Assembly: GCA_035575515.1 (NCBI GenBank)
Contig: DATLXU010000045.1
Span: forward strand, 1-30,727
Source: DATLXU01 sp035575515
GTDB lineage: Bacteria; Acidobacteriota; Blastocatellia; UBA7656
Reading direction: 5' to 3'
DNA length: 30,727 bases
How positions within the stretch are numbered: the first letter of the stretch is position 1; each line of letters begins with the position of its first letter. The notes beneath the pieces are model-generated. The model was not told the DNA's origin and searched no databases. It was given only the letters and a program-made list of their open reading frames with translations. The position numbers and the translations under genes are program-made. Of this stretch, positions 1 through 7,689 are shown in pieces.

Positions 1-164
1 GCAGGGTCTAAAGCGAATCGGCGAGGAGAAAAACATAGGCGAAGATAGGGAGTTGGAAGGGGCTGAGAAGAATTATAAAGAGCGGGTGAAGTGCGAGAAA
101 ATAGTCAGGTAGAGGTGTCGGCGGTTAAGCCAAGTCTCAAAACTCCGCTGCTCACCGGGAATTA
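1..164. other. Unassigned left edge, possible tail of an upstream gene
   Basis: No gene can be assigned. The plus strand is open in one frame from base 2 to a TAG at 110-112. It reads 36 very charged residues (many Glu, Lys and Arg), which could be the C-terminal tail of a gene that begins outside the window. It has no recognisable motif, and 36 open codons can occur by chance. A GTG-initiated frame from 91 runs straight through the ispH promoter and is not believed. Confidence 0.3.
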
Positions 165-174
165 CTGCATGCAG
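165..174. repeat. 10-bp perfect palindrome next to the ispH promoter
   Basis: CTGCATGCAG is its own reverse complement and ends three bases before the -35 hexamer of the ispH promoter. That is a plausible place for a dimeric regulator to bind. A 10-bp palindrome can also be chance. Confidence 0.3.
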
Positions 175-177
175 GTG

Positions 178-206
178 CTGACATTTGACCCTTCATTCGT
201 TATAAT
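178..206 (+). promoter_or_regulatory. Sigma-70-type promoter of ispH
   Basis: CTGACA at 178-183 and a perfect TATAAT at 201-206 are separated by 17 bp. Transcription would start near 213, leaving a leader of about 94 nt before the ispH start codon. It may drive the hopanoid genes as well, because I see no terminator between ispH and shc. Confidence 0.7.
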
Positions 207-306
207 TCGAATGGTTCCTCACTCAGAGCAGGCTAGCTGGGTCAGGCAAGCAAGCGAATGTTATTGGAAGGTTATCAGGTGATTTCACTGTCGGAAGGAT
301 TTGCCG

Positions 307-1263
307 ATGGCGATAAAGAAAATAGTGCTTGCAAAGCCTCGCGGCTTTTGCGCCGGAGTCGTTCGCGCGATTGATATAGTCGAGCGCGCGCTCGATTATT
401 TCCAGCCGCCCATTTACGTCTTTCATGAAATCGTTCACAACCGCTACGTTGTAGAAAACCTCAGCCGCCGCAATGTGGTCTTCGTCGACAGCATCGAAGA
501 TGTTCCTGACGGGGCTGTTTGTGTATTCAGCGCGCACGGCGTTTCCCCTGCGGTGGTCGAGCGCGCAAATCAAAAAGGGCTTCGCGTGATTGACGCCACG
601 TGCCCGCTCGTTACGAAGGTTCATAACGAAGCTGTGCGGTTTAATCGTCAGGGCCACTCGCTCATACTGATTGGTCATCCCGGCCACGAAGAGGTCGAAG
701 GCACGATGGGCGAAGCGCCTATGCAACTCGTAAGCACGGTTCAGGATGTTGAGCGATTGGAAGTCGAAAGCCCTGACCGCGTTGTTTATCTCACTCAAAC
801 GACGCTTTCGCTCGATGACGTTGCAGAGATTATAGAAGCGTTGAAGCGGCGCTTCCCGAATCTTCAATCGCCTGGGAAAGATGACATTTGCTACGCGACG
901 CAAAATCGCCAGAATGCGGTCAAAGAAATGGCTCGCCTCGTTGATGTGATGATAGTCGTTGGCTCGCAGAACAGTTCCAACTCGCAGCGGCTCTGCGAAG
1001 TGTCATCCGTTTCCGGCGTTCCTGCGTATTTGGTCAATGACGAGACGGAGATAAAATCTGAATGGCTCGACCTTGCAGAGGTTGTCGGCGTTACGGCTGG
1101 CGCGTCTGCGCCGGAAGAACTCGTCATAAGAGTGATTGATCATTTGCGGGCAATGGGCGCGACTGAATTCGAGGAGTTGCCGGGCGAAGATGAGAGCGTT
1201 CACTTCGCGCTGCCGCAGGAGATAGCGCACCTTGAACGATTGCTCGTTCAAATCAATCGTTGA
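307..1263 (+). CDS. ispH: 4-hydroxy-3-methylbut-2-enyl diphosphate reductase IspH
   Basis: This is the last enzyme of the MEP pathway. It reduces HMBPP to isopentenyl and dimethylallyl diphosphate in the cytosol using a [4Fe-4S] cluster. The three cluster cysteines are visible: C15 in the N-terminal PRGFCAGV motif, C99 in TCPLVTKVH and C195 in CYATQNRQNAV. The protein is 318 aa, normal for the family. I chose ATG 307 rather than the TTG at 301 because it gives the usual short N-terminus before the PRGFCAGV motif. The gene has its own strong promoter and is followed 111 bp later by squalene-hopene cyclase. It therefore supplies the isoprenoid precursors of the same product line. Identification is secure. 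Confidence 0.97.
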   Translation: MAIKKIVLAKPRGFCAGVVRAIDIVERALDYFQPPIYVFHEIVHNRYVVENLSRRNVVFVDSIEDVPDGAVCVFSAHGVSPAVVERANQKGLRVIDATCPLVTKVHNEAVRFNRQGHSLILIGHPGHEEVEGTMGEAPMQLVSTVQDVERLEVESPDRVVYLTQTTLSLDDVAEIIEALKRRFPNLQSPGKDDICYATQNRQNAVKEMARLVDVMIVVGSQNSSNSQRLCEVSSVSGVPAYLVNDETEIKSEWLDLAEVVGVTAGASAPEELVIRVIDHLRAMGATEFEELPGEDESVHFALPQEIAHLERLLVQINR

Positions 1264-1374
1264 TAAGCGTGGCGCAAGATAGTAGCCTTTCAATTTTGGA
1301 TTGATTAAACGACTTGCAGTAAACACGTCGCCTTGCGCAAAAGAGATTTCTGAAAGGATGAACAGTCAGCCCCT

Positions 1375-3291
1375 ATGTCGAACACTGCTAAACTCGCGAT
1401 TGACCGAGGCGAGCTTGCCTCGAGCGTTAGGCGCGCAATTGCCACCGCTCAGGATTACCTGCTTCAAGTTCAGCGCGCGGACGGCCACTGGTGCGGCGAG
1501 CTTGAAGGCGACACGATTCTGGAATCGGAATACATCCTGACAATGCAATTCATCGGGCGCGGCGACACTGAGCGCGTGCGCAAGGCAGCAAATTACATTC
1601 GACAAAAAGCACTGCCCGCTGGCGGCTGGGCGATTTACGAAGGCGGCCCGGCGGAAGTCAGCGCGTCTGCGAAGGCGTACTTCGTGCTGAAGCTCGCGGG
1701 TGACGATCCAGACGCGCCGCATATGAAGCGAGCGCGCGAAGTGATTTTGAACTTGGGCGGCCTTGATGCTACAAACAGCTTCACGCGAATTTATCTCGCA
1801 ATCTTCGGCCAGTACCCTTGGGAGCGTTGCCCGGCTGTCCCACCAGAAATAATCCTGCTGCCGCGCTGGGCGCCGATTAACCTCTACGAGATGTCTTCGT
1901 GGACTCGCGGCATAGTAGTGCCGCTCGCGGTTGTCTGGGCGAGCAAGCCGTTTTGCGAAGTCCCTGAGCGCGCAAGCATCCGTGAGTTGATGCTCGACAC
2001 GCCGCCTAAGAATGGCAAGCGCGGCTTCTGGAAAAAAATATTTGAAACGACCGATGTGACCTTGAAGCAGCTCGACCGTCGCGGCTGGAAGCCCACGCGC
2101 GAAAAGGCGATGAAGGCTTGCGAGAAGTGGATGATAGAGCACTTTGAAAAAAGCGACGGCATCGGGGCAATCTTCCCGCCAATTATCAATTCAATCATCG
2201 CGCTGCGGTGCTTGGGTTATGACAACGAGCATCCGCTCACGGCATCGCAGATACGCGAGCTTGAAAAGCTTGAGATCGAAGAAGGCAACACGCTTCGCGT
2301 CGCGCCCTGTTTTTCGCCCGTCTGGGACACGGCTCTTACAATCAACGCGATGATTGAATCTGGCATTCCTGCAAATCATCCCCGATTGCAAAAGGCCGCA
2401 AGCTGGATTCTGGAAAGGGAAGTGAAAGAGGTTGGCGACTGGAAGGTGAAAAACCCGGAAGGCGAGCCGGGCGGCTGGTACTTTGAATACGCCAACGAGT
2501 TTTACCCCGACGTTGACGACACGTTTCAGGTCTTAACGTCGCTCAGCAAGATTCGATTCAACAATGACGAAGAGGAACGTCGCAAACGCGAAGCGATGAA
2601 CCGTGCGCTCGACTGGGCGCTTACAATGCAGAACAGAGACGGTGGCTGGGCCTCGTTCGATAAGGACTGCGACGAGCAATTCCTGACGCAGATACCGTTC
2701 GCCGATCACAACGCGATGATTGATCCTTCGACGAGCGACATAACGGGGCGCGGACTGGAAACGCTTTCAAATCTCGGATTCAAGCGAGATCACGCGGTCG
2801 CGCAGAGAGCGATTGCCTTTTTGCTGAAAGAGCAAGAGCGCGACGGCACATGGTTTGGGCGCTGGGGTTGCAATTACATCTACGGGACGTGGCTCGCGCT
2901 TCACGGATTGAAATGCATCGGCGAAGATATGATGGAGCCGCGCTATCAGGCTGCGGGGTGCTGGCTGCGCAGCATTCAAAACGCGGACGGCGGATGGGGC
3001 GAGTCGCCGCGCAGCTACGACGATCCGACGTTCAAAGGGATCGGCGCGAGCACGCCATCGCAAACCGCGTGGGCGCTGATGGGATTAATGGCGACCGAAG
3101 ACAACAGCGAAGGACTACATCGCGGAATTCGATACCTGCTCGACAAACAGCAACCGGACGGGTCGTGGAAAGACGACTACTGGACAGGGACGGGCTTTCC
3201 GTCAGTCTTTTATCTGCGCTACCATCTCTATGCTACGTACTTCCCGCTGCTCGCGCTCGGAATGTACGCGAAGCGATTCGACGAAGATTGA
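1375..3291 (+). CDS. shc: Squalene-hopene cyclase
   Basis: The enzyme cyclises squalene to hopene/hopanol at the inner membrane, the committed step of hopanoid synthesis. The protein is 638 aa, typical for the family. The catalytic DxDD motif is present at D379-V-D-D382. Several QW repeats that stiffen the alpha/alpha-barrels are visible (QNRDGGWASF, QERDGTWFGRWG, QNADGGWGES, QQPDGSWKDDYW). There is no signal peptide, as expected of this monotopic membrane protein. The ATG at 1375 fits the family N-terminus, but no good Shine-Dalgarno lies at the ideal distance; an AAAGGA at about 1350 is rather far. The radical SAM gene hpnH starts 7 bp after the stop, so the two are probably cotranscribed and translationally linked. 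Confidence 0.97.
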   Translation: MSNTAKLAIDRGELASSVRRAIATAQDYLLQVQRADGHWCGELEGDTILESEYILTMQFIGRGDTERVRKAANYIRQKALPAGGWAIYEGGPAEVSASAKAYFVLKLAGDDPDAPHMKRAREVILNLGGLDATNSFTRIYLAIFGQYPWERCPAVPPEIILLPRWAPINLYEMSSWTRGIVVPLAVVWASKPFCEVPERASIRELMLDTPPKNGKRGFWKKIFETTDVTLKQLDRRGWKPTREKAMKACEKWMIEHFEKSDGIGAIFPPIINSIIALRCLGYDNEHPLTASQIRELEKLEIEEGNTLRVAPCFSPVWDTALTINAMIESGIPANHPRLQKAASWILEREVKEVGDWKVKNPEGEPGGWYFEYANEFYPDVDDTFQVLTSLSKIRFNNDEEERRKREAMNRALDWALTMQNRDGGWASFDKDCDEQFLTQIPFADHNAMIDPSTSDITGRGLETLSNLGFKRDHAVAQRAIAFLLKEQERDGTWFGRWGCNYIYGTWLALHGLKCIGEDMMEPRYQAAGCWLRSIQNADGGWGESPRSYDDPTFKGIGASTPSQTAWALMGLMATEDNSEGLHRGIRYLLDKQQPDGSWKDDYWTGTGFPSVFYLRYHLYATYFPLLALGMYAKRFDED

Positions 3292-3298
3292 AACTACT

Positions 3299-4300
3299 AT
3301 GCGATTCCCACTGCACATAACGACAGACGCAATCAAGCATCAGATGAAGAACGGACTGAAAGGCAACCGTCGCTATCCGATGGTGCTGATGCTTGAGCCG
3401 CTCTACACGTGCAACCTTGCTTGTCTGGGTTGCGCGATTGAACGGCACACGGGAAGGCTCGAAGACCGTTTGCCTCTCGATGAATGCCTGAAAGCAGTTG
3501 ACGAATCGGGCGCGCCGATTGTTTCGCTGTGCGGAGGCGAGCCGACAATTTATCCTGAGTTGAAAGAACTCATCGAAGGCATCATCGAGCGCAAGCGGCA
3601 CATATATCTCTGCACGAACGCGCTGCTGCTGGATAAAAACGTCTTTGGAAAGATTGCGCCGCACAAGCGGCTTACGATCAACGTTCATCTCGATGGAATG
3701 AAAGCGACGCATGATTTCGTGTGCGACCGCGCGGGCGTTTTCGATAAAGCCATCGAGATGATTAAAGAATCGAAGCGGCTCGGCTATCACGTCACAACGA
3801 ACACGACCGTCTTCAAAGAGACTGAGATTCGAGAGATAGAAGAGTTATGCAAGCTCGTTTCGGAACTTGGCGTTGACGGGATGCTGATTTCGCCCGGTTA
3901 TCATTACGAGTCGGTTGATCGCGAGATTTTTTTGACCCGGCAGGAGATTCATAACAAATTCAAGCGCGTGCTTGAACTGTCGAAACAGTACCGGCTGATG
4001 TCGACGCCGATGTATCTGGAATTCACGGCAGGGATGCGCGATTATCAGTGTTCGCCCTGGAGCACGGTCACGCGCACGCCGCGCGGGTGGAAGGGACCGT
4101 GTTATTTGATCGGCAAAGAGTATTACGAGACGTGGGATGAATTCTGGAAGAGCGTTGACTGGGAATACTGGGAGTCGCGGCAGGATCGTCTTTGCCAGAA
4201 CTGCATGATGCACAGCGGGTTTGAAGCTTCAGCGATGATTCAGCTTCGCAAAAGCCCGCGCGACATGGCGCGAATGGCCGTGTGGAATTTCACGGGATGA
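3299..4300 (+). CDS. hpnH: Hopanoid-associated radical SAM protein HpnH
   Basis: HpnH joins a 5'-deoxyadenosyl group to hopene (diploptene) to give adenosylhopane, the first step of making C35 bacteriohopanepolyols. The N-terminal radical-SAM cluster motif is C38-x3-C42-x2-C45, followed by the glycine-rich CGGEP SAM-binding segment. Late cysteines in the DRLCQNCMMHSG segment match the family's C-terminal region. I chose ATG 3299, giving 333 aa starting MRFPLHITTDAIK, because the upstream reading frame only overlaps the end of shc. Spacing to shc is 7 bp. A hairpin with a T-run follows the stop and may cut expression of the downstream hpnA and hpnG. Confidence 0.96.
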   Translation: MRFPLHITTDAIKHQMKNGLKGNRRYPMVLMLEPLYTCNLACLGCAIERHTGRLEDRLPLDECLKAVDESGAPIVSLCGGEPTIYPELKELIEGIIERKRHIYLCTNALLLDKNVFGKIAPHKRLTINVHLDGMKATHDFVCDRAGVFDKAIEMIKESKRLGYHVTTNTTVFKETEIREIEELCKLVSELGVDGMLISPGYHYESVDREIFLTRQEIHNKFKRVLELSKQYRLMSTPMYLEFTAGMRDYQCSPWSTVTRTPRGWKGPCYLIGKEYYETWDEFWKSVDWEYWESRQDRLCQNCMMHSGFEASAMIQLRKSPRDMARMAVWNFTG

Positions 4301-4341
4301 AAGCTCGGACGGAATTAAGACCGAGACGATCTGGCTAATGG

Positions 4342-4365
4342 AAGGCGGGCGCAGACCCGCCTTTT
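4342..4365 (+). terminator. Intrinsic terminator or attenuator between hpnH and hpnA
   Basis: An 8-bp GC-rich stem (AAGGCGGG with CCCGCCTT, 6-nt loop CGCAGA) runs into four T residues. It lies about 42 nt after the hpnH stop and 21 nt before the hpnA start. It has the shape of a rho-independent terminator, although its T-run is short, so partial read-through is likely. This would make hpnA-hpnG expressed at a lower or separately controlled level than ispH-shc-hpnH. Confidence 0.6.
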
Positions 4366-4385
4366 AAGTCTAAAGCGCAATAATC

Positions 4386-5378
4386 ATGAAAACCTTCGTA
4401 ACAGGCGGCACAGGCTTTGTCGGCTCGCACCTGGTACGCCGCCTGCTCGATCACGGTAACCAAGTCCGCTGTCTCGCACGGCAAACAAGCAGGCTCGATA
4501 ACCTCAAAGAGTTGCCGGTTGAGATTGCAACAGGCGACCTGCGCGATCTGGATTCGCTTCGTCGAGCAATAAAAGGTTGTCAAATTGTTTATCACTGCGC
4601 CGCTGATTATCGCCTCTGGTGCAAAGACCCCAGCGAGATGTATGCAAGCAATGTCGGCGGCACAAGCAACATAATGCAAGCTGCGTTTGATGAAGGAATA
4701 GAGCGCGTCGTCTATACAAGCACCGTCGGATGCTTAGGTTTAAATTCAAACGGCCAGCCTGCGAACGAAGAGACGCCCGTCACGGTTGATGATATGATTG
4801 GCCACTACAAACGAAGCAAGTTTCTTGCTGAACAGCAGGCGCGCGAGTGGGCCGCGCGCGGCCTTTCAGTTGTCATCGTCAATCCGAGCACACCGGTTGG
4901 CGAGATGGACATCAAGCCGACGCCGACGGGAAAGATCATCGTTGATTTTCTTCGCGGCAAGATGTTCGGCTACGTCGAAACGGGGATGAATCTGATTGAC
5001 GTGCGCGACTGCGTCGAAGGCCACATCCTTGCGGCAGAGCGCGGGCGCGTGGGAGAAAGGTATATTCTCGGCAATCGCAATCTCACGCTCAAAGAGTTGT
5101 TCGATGCGCTCGCAGTTGTTACAGGAATCAAATCTCCGAAAATGAAAGTGCCGCACCTTGTCGCGGAAAGCTACGCGCGAGCGGAAAACTTCTGGTCAAT
5201 CAACGTCAAACATCGCGAGCCGGATGTTCCTCTCGAAAGCGTCAAGATGTCGCGCCATCTAATGTGGTTCGATTCATCGAAGGCTGTCGCGGAGCTTGGG
5301 CTTCCGCAGAATCCAATCGAGAATGCGCTGGAGCGCGCGGCGCGGTGGTTTCAAGAGCATGGCTACACGAAGCGTTGA
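4386..5378 (+). CDS. hpnA: Hopanoid-associated NAD-dependent epimerase/dehydratase HpnA
   Basis: This is an extended short-chain dehydrogenase (330 aa) of the nucleotide-sugar epimerase type that is regularly found in hopanoid loci. The dinucleotide-binding Gly motif GGTGFVG is at residues 7-13, and the catalytic pair is Y141/K145 in HYKRSKFLAE. A conserved TSTVG segment supplies the active-site Ser/Thr. The substrate of HpnA is not firmly established; it is presumed to modify the hopanoid side chain or a sugar. It overlaps hpnG by 20 bp, indicating translational coupling. A terminator-like hairpin lies just upstream, so it may depend on read-through from hpnH. Confidence 0.93.
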   Translation: MKTFVTGGTGFVGSHLVRRLLDHGNQVRCLARQTSRLDNLKELPVEIATGDLRDLDSLRRAIKGCQIVYHCAADYRLWCKDPSEMYASNVGGTSNIMQAAFDEGIERVVYTSTVGCLGLNSNGQPANEETPVTVDDMIGHYKRSKFLAEQQAREWAARGLSVVIVNPSTPVGEMDIKPTPTGKIIVDFLRGKMFGYVETGMNLIDVRDCVEGHILAAERGRVGERYILGNRNLTLKELFDALAVVTGIKSPKMKVPHLVAESYARAENFWSINVKHREPDVPLESVKMSRHLMWFDSSKAVAELGLPQNPIENALERAARWFQEHGYTKR

Positions 5379-6087
5379 CAAAAGCGCGAGCGCCTCGCAA
5401 TCACCAGTCCTCATCGTTGCAGCGATGAGCCGCGAGCTTGGCGCGTTGCGGCGAAAGCGTCCTGCCGGCATTTCAATAATCGAAACAGGCGAAGGAATGA
5501 AAAACGCAGCCGATGCGCTTGGCCGCTGGTTTGAAAAAAACAACGCAAGCGCGGTGGTAGCAACCGGCTTTGCGGGCGCGCTCTCGCCTCAACTTCAAAT
5601 CGGCGACATGGTAATCGCGCGCGAAATTCACGCGGGTAATCAAGTGATTAGCGTGAAGGAATCAAATCTGCTTCGTGCAGTTGAGCGCGTGAAGATTGAT
5701 AATCGAGCTATCCATTTCGGCGTTGCGATCACAGTGGATCAAATCATCGTCACGGCGGAGGCGAAGCGAAGGCTTGCCGAAGGTTTCGCACGAAATGAAA
5801 TCGCATGCGTGGATATGGAATCGTTCGCTGTGGCTCAGGAGTGTTCGCGTCGCGGCATTCCGTTCCTTATTGTCAGAGCCATAACTGATGCGATGAATGA
5901 AGATTTGCCTGTTGACTTCAATCGCTGCCGCGCGGCTGACGGCAGAATCAATAGCCTGAGAGTAATGAGAGCGGCGCTTGCGCGGCCTCGCGCGATAAAA
6001 GGATTGATTCGGTTGATGGAGCGTTCAGATTTTTGCGCCGACTCATTGGCTGAATTTGTTGCTCGCGTGGTTAAGGAAATCAATTAG
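5359..6087 (+). CDS. hpnG: HpnG, adenosylhopane nucleosidase/phosphorylase
   Basis: This is a nucleoside-phosphorylase-fold protein (242 aa) related to methylthioadenosine/SAH nucleosidase. In hopanoid synthesis HpnG removes adenine from adenosylhopane, the HpnH product, to give ribosylhopane. Visible features are the ATGFAGAL segment at residues 68-75, the ribose-binding D152-M-E154 and the catalytic-type Asp D177 in IVRAITDA. I chose ATG 5359, inside the last codons of hpnA, because it gives a family-like N-terminus (PVLIVAAMSREL); the frame is open further upstream but would lengthen the overlap needlessly. The HpnH-HpnA-HpnG set is consistent with production of extended, functionalised hopanoids rather than only diploptene. 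Confidence 0.9.
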   Translation: MATRSVDKSASASQSPVLIVAAMSRELGALRRKRPAGISIIETGEGMKNAADALGRWFEKNNASAVVATGFAGALSPQLQIGDMVIAREIHAGNQVISVKESNLLRAVERVKIDNRAIHFGVAITVDQIIVTAEAKRRLAEGFARNEIACVDMESFAVAQECSRRGIPFLIVRAITDAMNEDLPVDFNRCRAADGRINSLRVMRAALARPRAIKGLIRLMERSDFCADSLAEFVARVVKEIN

Positions 6088-6123
6088 CGCCTGCTCAATA
6101 AACTCGCCTCCGCGCCTTTCCTT

Positions 6124-6152
6124 TTGCCAAACGAAAATTTTGCTGATATATA
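6124..6152 (+). promoter_or_regulatory. Promoter of the APC permease
   Basis: TTGCCA at 6124-6129 and TATATA at 6147-6152 are spaced by 17 bp. Transcription would start near 6159, 40 nt before the TTG start at 6199. It lies just after hpnG and separates the hopanoid block from the permease/tryptophanase pair. It also argues against the more upstream TTG at 6124 as a start codon, since that codon is part of the -35 box. Confidence 0.5.
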
Positions 6153-6198
6153 TTCCATCCGCATCTTCAGGCCCGGCATTCAAAAAGGAGTCAATCGC

Positions 6199-7548
6199 TT
6201 GCAATCAACTCAAGAAGCCAGCGCCGTTCCGATTCGATCTCGCGGGCGACTGCTCAAGATACTCGGCGTGGGCTTCGGTCTTGCCGTCATCGTCGGCAAC
6301 ACAATAGGCGCGGGGATACTGAGACAGCCCGGCGAGATCGCCGCCCGTCTTCCGAACGTCTGGATGTCTCTTGGGGTGTGGGTGGCTGGCGGCCTTTACG
6401 CGCTGCTCGGATCAATCTCAATAGCAGAGCTTGGCGCGACCTTGCCGCTTTCGGGCGGGCAGTACGTATTCGCGCGCCGCGCGCTTGGCGATTACGCGGG
6501 CTTCGTCGTCGGCTGGAGCGATTGGATTTCGACCTGCGGGGCGACAGCTTATATTTCGCTCGTCATCGCAGAATTTGCTTCGGCGCTCGCGCCCGCGCTT
6601 AAAGGAAGAGACGCGCTTGTTGCTCTCATAATCGCCGCAACATTCGCGCTGCTGCAATGGCGCGGCATCCGAGAAGGGAGCGGCGTTCAAAACATCACGA
6701 GCCTGCTCAAGGCGATGATTTACATCTCGCTTGTCGCGGCGTGCTTTGCGCTCGGCGGCAGAGGTTTTCACTCCATTGCTGATTCATCGCTTTCGACTAC
6801 AGGCATTCCGCCGCTCGCCGCGTTCGTCGTCGCATTGCAGGGAGTGATCTACACATACGACGGCTGGACGGGCGTGATCTATTTTTCGGAAGAGGTGCGC
6901 GACCCTGCGCGCGACATCCCGCGAGCGATGTTCGGCGGGGTGCTGTCGGTCATTGCTATATACCTGCTCGTCAATCTTGCCGTGCTGTACGTTCTGCCAA
7001 TCTCGGAAGTCGCAGGCAAAGACCTGGCACTGGGCGCGGCGGCTCAGGAGATATTCGGGTCGCACGGCGACGCGATATTTCGCTCGCTTGTGATTCTCGC
7101 CATGTTCAGCGCGGTCAATGCATGTCATCTGATGGCTACGCGCGTGCTTTTTGCGATGAGCCGCGACGGGCTTTTCGCAAAGAGAGCCGCCGATGTGAAC
7201 AGAGGCGGCACGCCTGCTATTGCGCTTGCAATGAGCGCGGGCGTTGCAGTCGCTTTCATTTTGAGCGGCACAGTTAATCAGATTCTTGCAGTCGTCTCGT
7301 TCTTCTTCGTTGCGAATTACACAGTCTCCTTCATCTCGCTGTTTGTGCTGAGAAGGCGCGAGCCTGAGCGCGAACGTCCATACCGAGCGTGGGGCTATCC
7401 GTCGACTACTGCGCTTTCACTCTTAGGCTCAATCGCTTTTCTGGCCGGAGCAATCAAGAGCGACACGCAAAACAGCCTCTACGCGCTCGCGGTGCTCGCG
7501 GCAAGCTATCCCGTCTATTATCTGCTCAAGCGGTTCTCACGCCGGTAG
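6199..7548 (+). CDS. APC-superfamily amino acid permease
   Basis: This inner-membrane amino-acid transporter (449 aa) has about 12 hydrophobic segments. The first carries the unwound-helix signature GNTIGAGIL seen in amino-acid/polyamine/organocation permeases. Helix 6 reads YDGWTGVIYFSEEVRDPARDIPRA, the usual APC motif, and the protein ends in the short LAT-type RRREPERERPYRAWGYP region. I chose the TTG at 6199 because an AAAAAGGAG Shine-Dalgarno lies eight bases before it and a promoter lies just upstream. The tryptophanase gene follows on the same strand after 141 bp, so an aromatic amino acid is a reasonable guess for the substrate. The sequence alone does not show this. Confidence 0.9.
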   Translation: MQSTQEASAVPIRSRGRLLKILGVGFGLAVIVGNTIGAGILRQPGEIAARLPNVWMSLGVWVAGGLYALLGSISIAELGATLPLSGGQYVFARRALGDYAGFVVGWSDWISTCGATAYISLVIAEFASALAPALKGRDALVALIIAATFALLQWRGIREGSGVQNITSLLKAMIYISLVAACFALGGRGFHSIADSSLSTTGIPPLAAFVVALQGVIYTYDGWTGVIYFSEEVRDPARDIPRAMFGGVLSVIAIYLLVNLAVLYVLPISEVAGKDLALGAAAQEIFGSHGDAIFRSLVILAMFSAVNACHLMATRVLFAMSRDGLFAKRAADVNRGGTPAIALAMSAGVAVAFILSGTVNQILAVVSFFFVANYTVSFISLFVLRRREPERERPYRAWGYPSTTALSLLGSIAFLAGAIKSDTQNSLYALAVLAASYPVYYLLKRFSRR

Positions 7549-7689
7549 CGGCAGCCAAAAGCTTGTAATGTTTGCTCGTCACAGCCGCGTGTGATGGCTG
7601 TCCTAGCGACAGGCGGCAGCCTGAGCCGAAAATTGTCCTGCTTGAAGTCAATGTCATAACTATCGTCACAGAAAGACGAGGACCAATTC
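7549..7689 (+). promoter_or_regulatory. Tryptophanase leader with two small hairpins
   Basis: The 141-nt gap between permease and tryptophanase holds two possible stems: ACAGCC (7581-7586) with GGCTGT (7596-7601), and CAGGC/GCCTG around a GGCA loop (7610-7623). No T-run follows either. A GAGG about eight bases before ATG 7690 could serve as the ribosome-binding site. No Trp-containing leader peptide like TnaC of E. coli is encoded. A -35/-10 pair near 7640-7660 is too poor to call. Confidence 0.3.

Noticed and set aside
91..282. A 63-codon GTG-initiated frame before ispH
   Set aside because: It runs through the clear CTGACA/TATAAT promoter, has no ribosome-binding site and no recognisable protein pattern.
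1366..2142. Long antisense open frames over shc, ispH and the RND gene
   Set aside because: They are shadows of GC-rich coding sequence, with Arg/Ala-rich composition, no ribosome-binding sites and no family resemblance.
6124..6198. TTG 6124 as start of the permease
   Set aside because: It overlaps the -35 box, adds a non-conserved polar stretch, and the TTG at 6199 has a strong Shine-Dalgarno.
7594..7659. A 21-codon frame in the tryptophanase leader as a TnaC-like peptide
   Set aside because: It has no Trp codon, no ribosome-binding site and no resemblance to TnaC.
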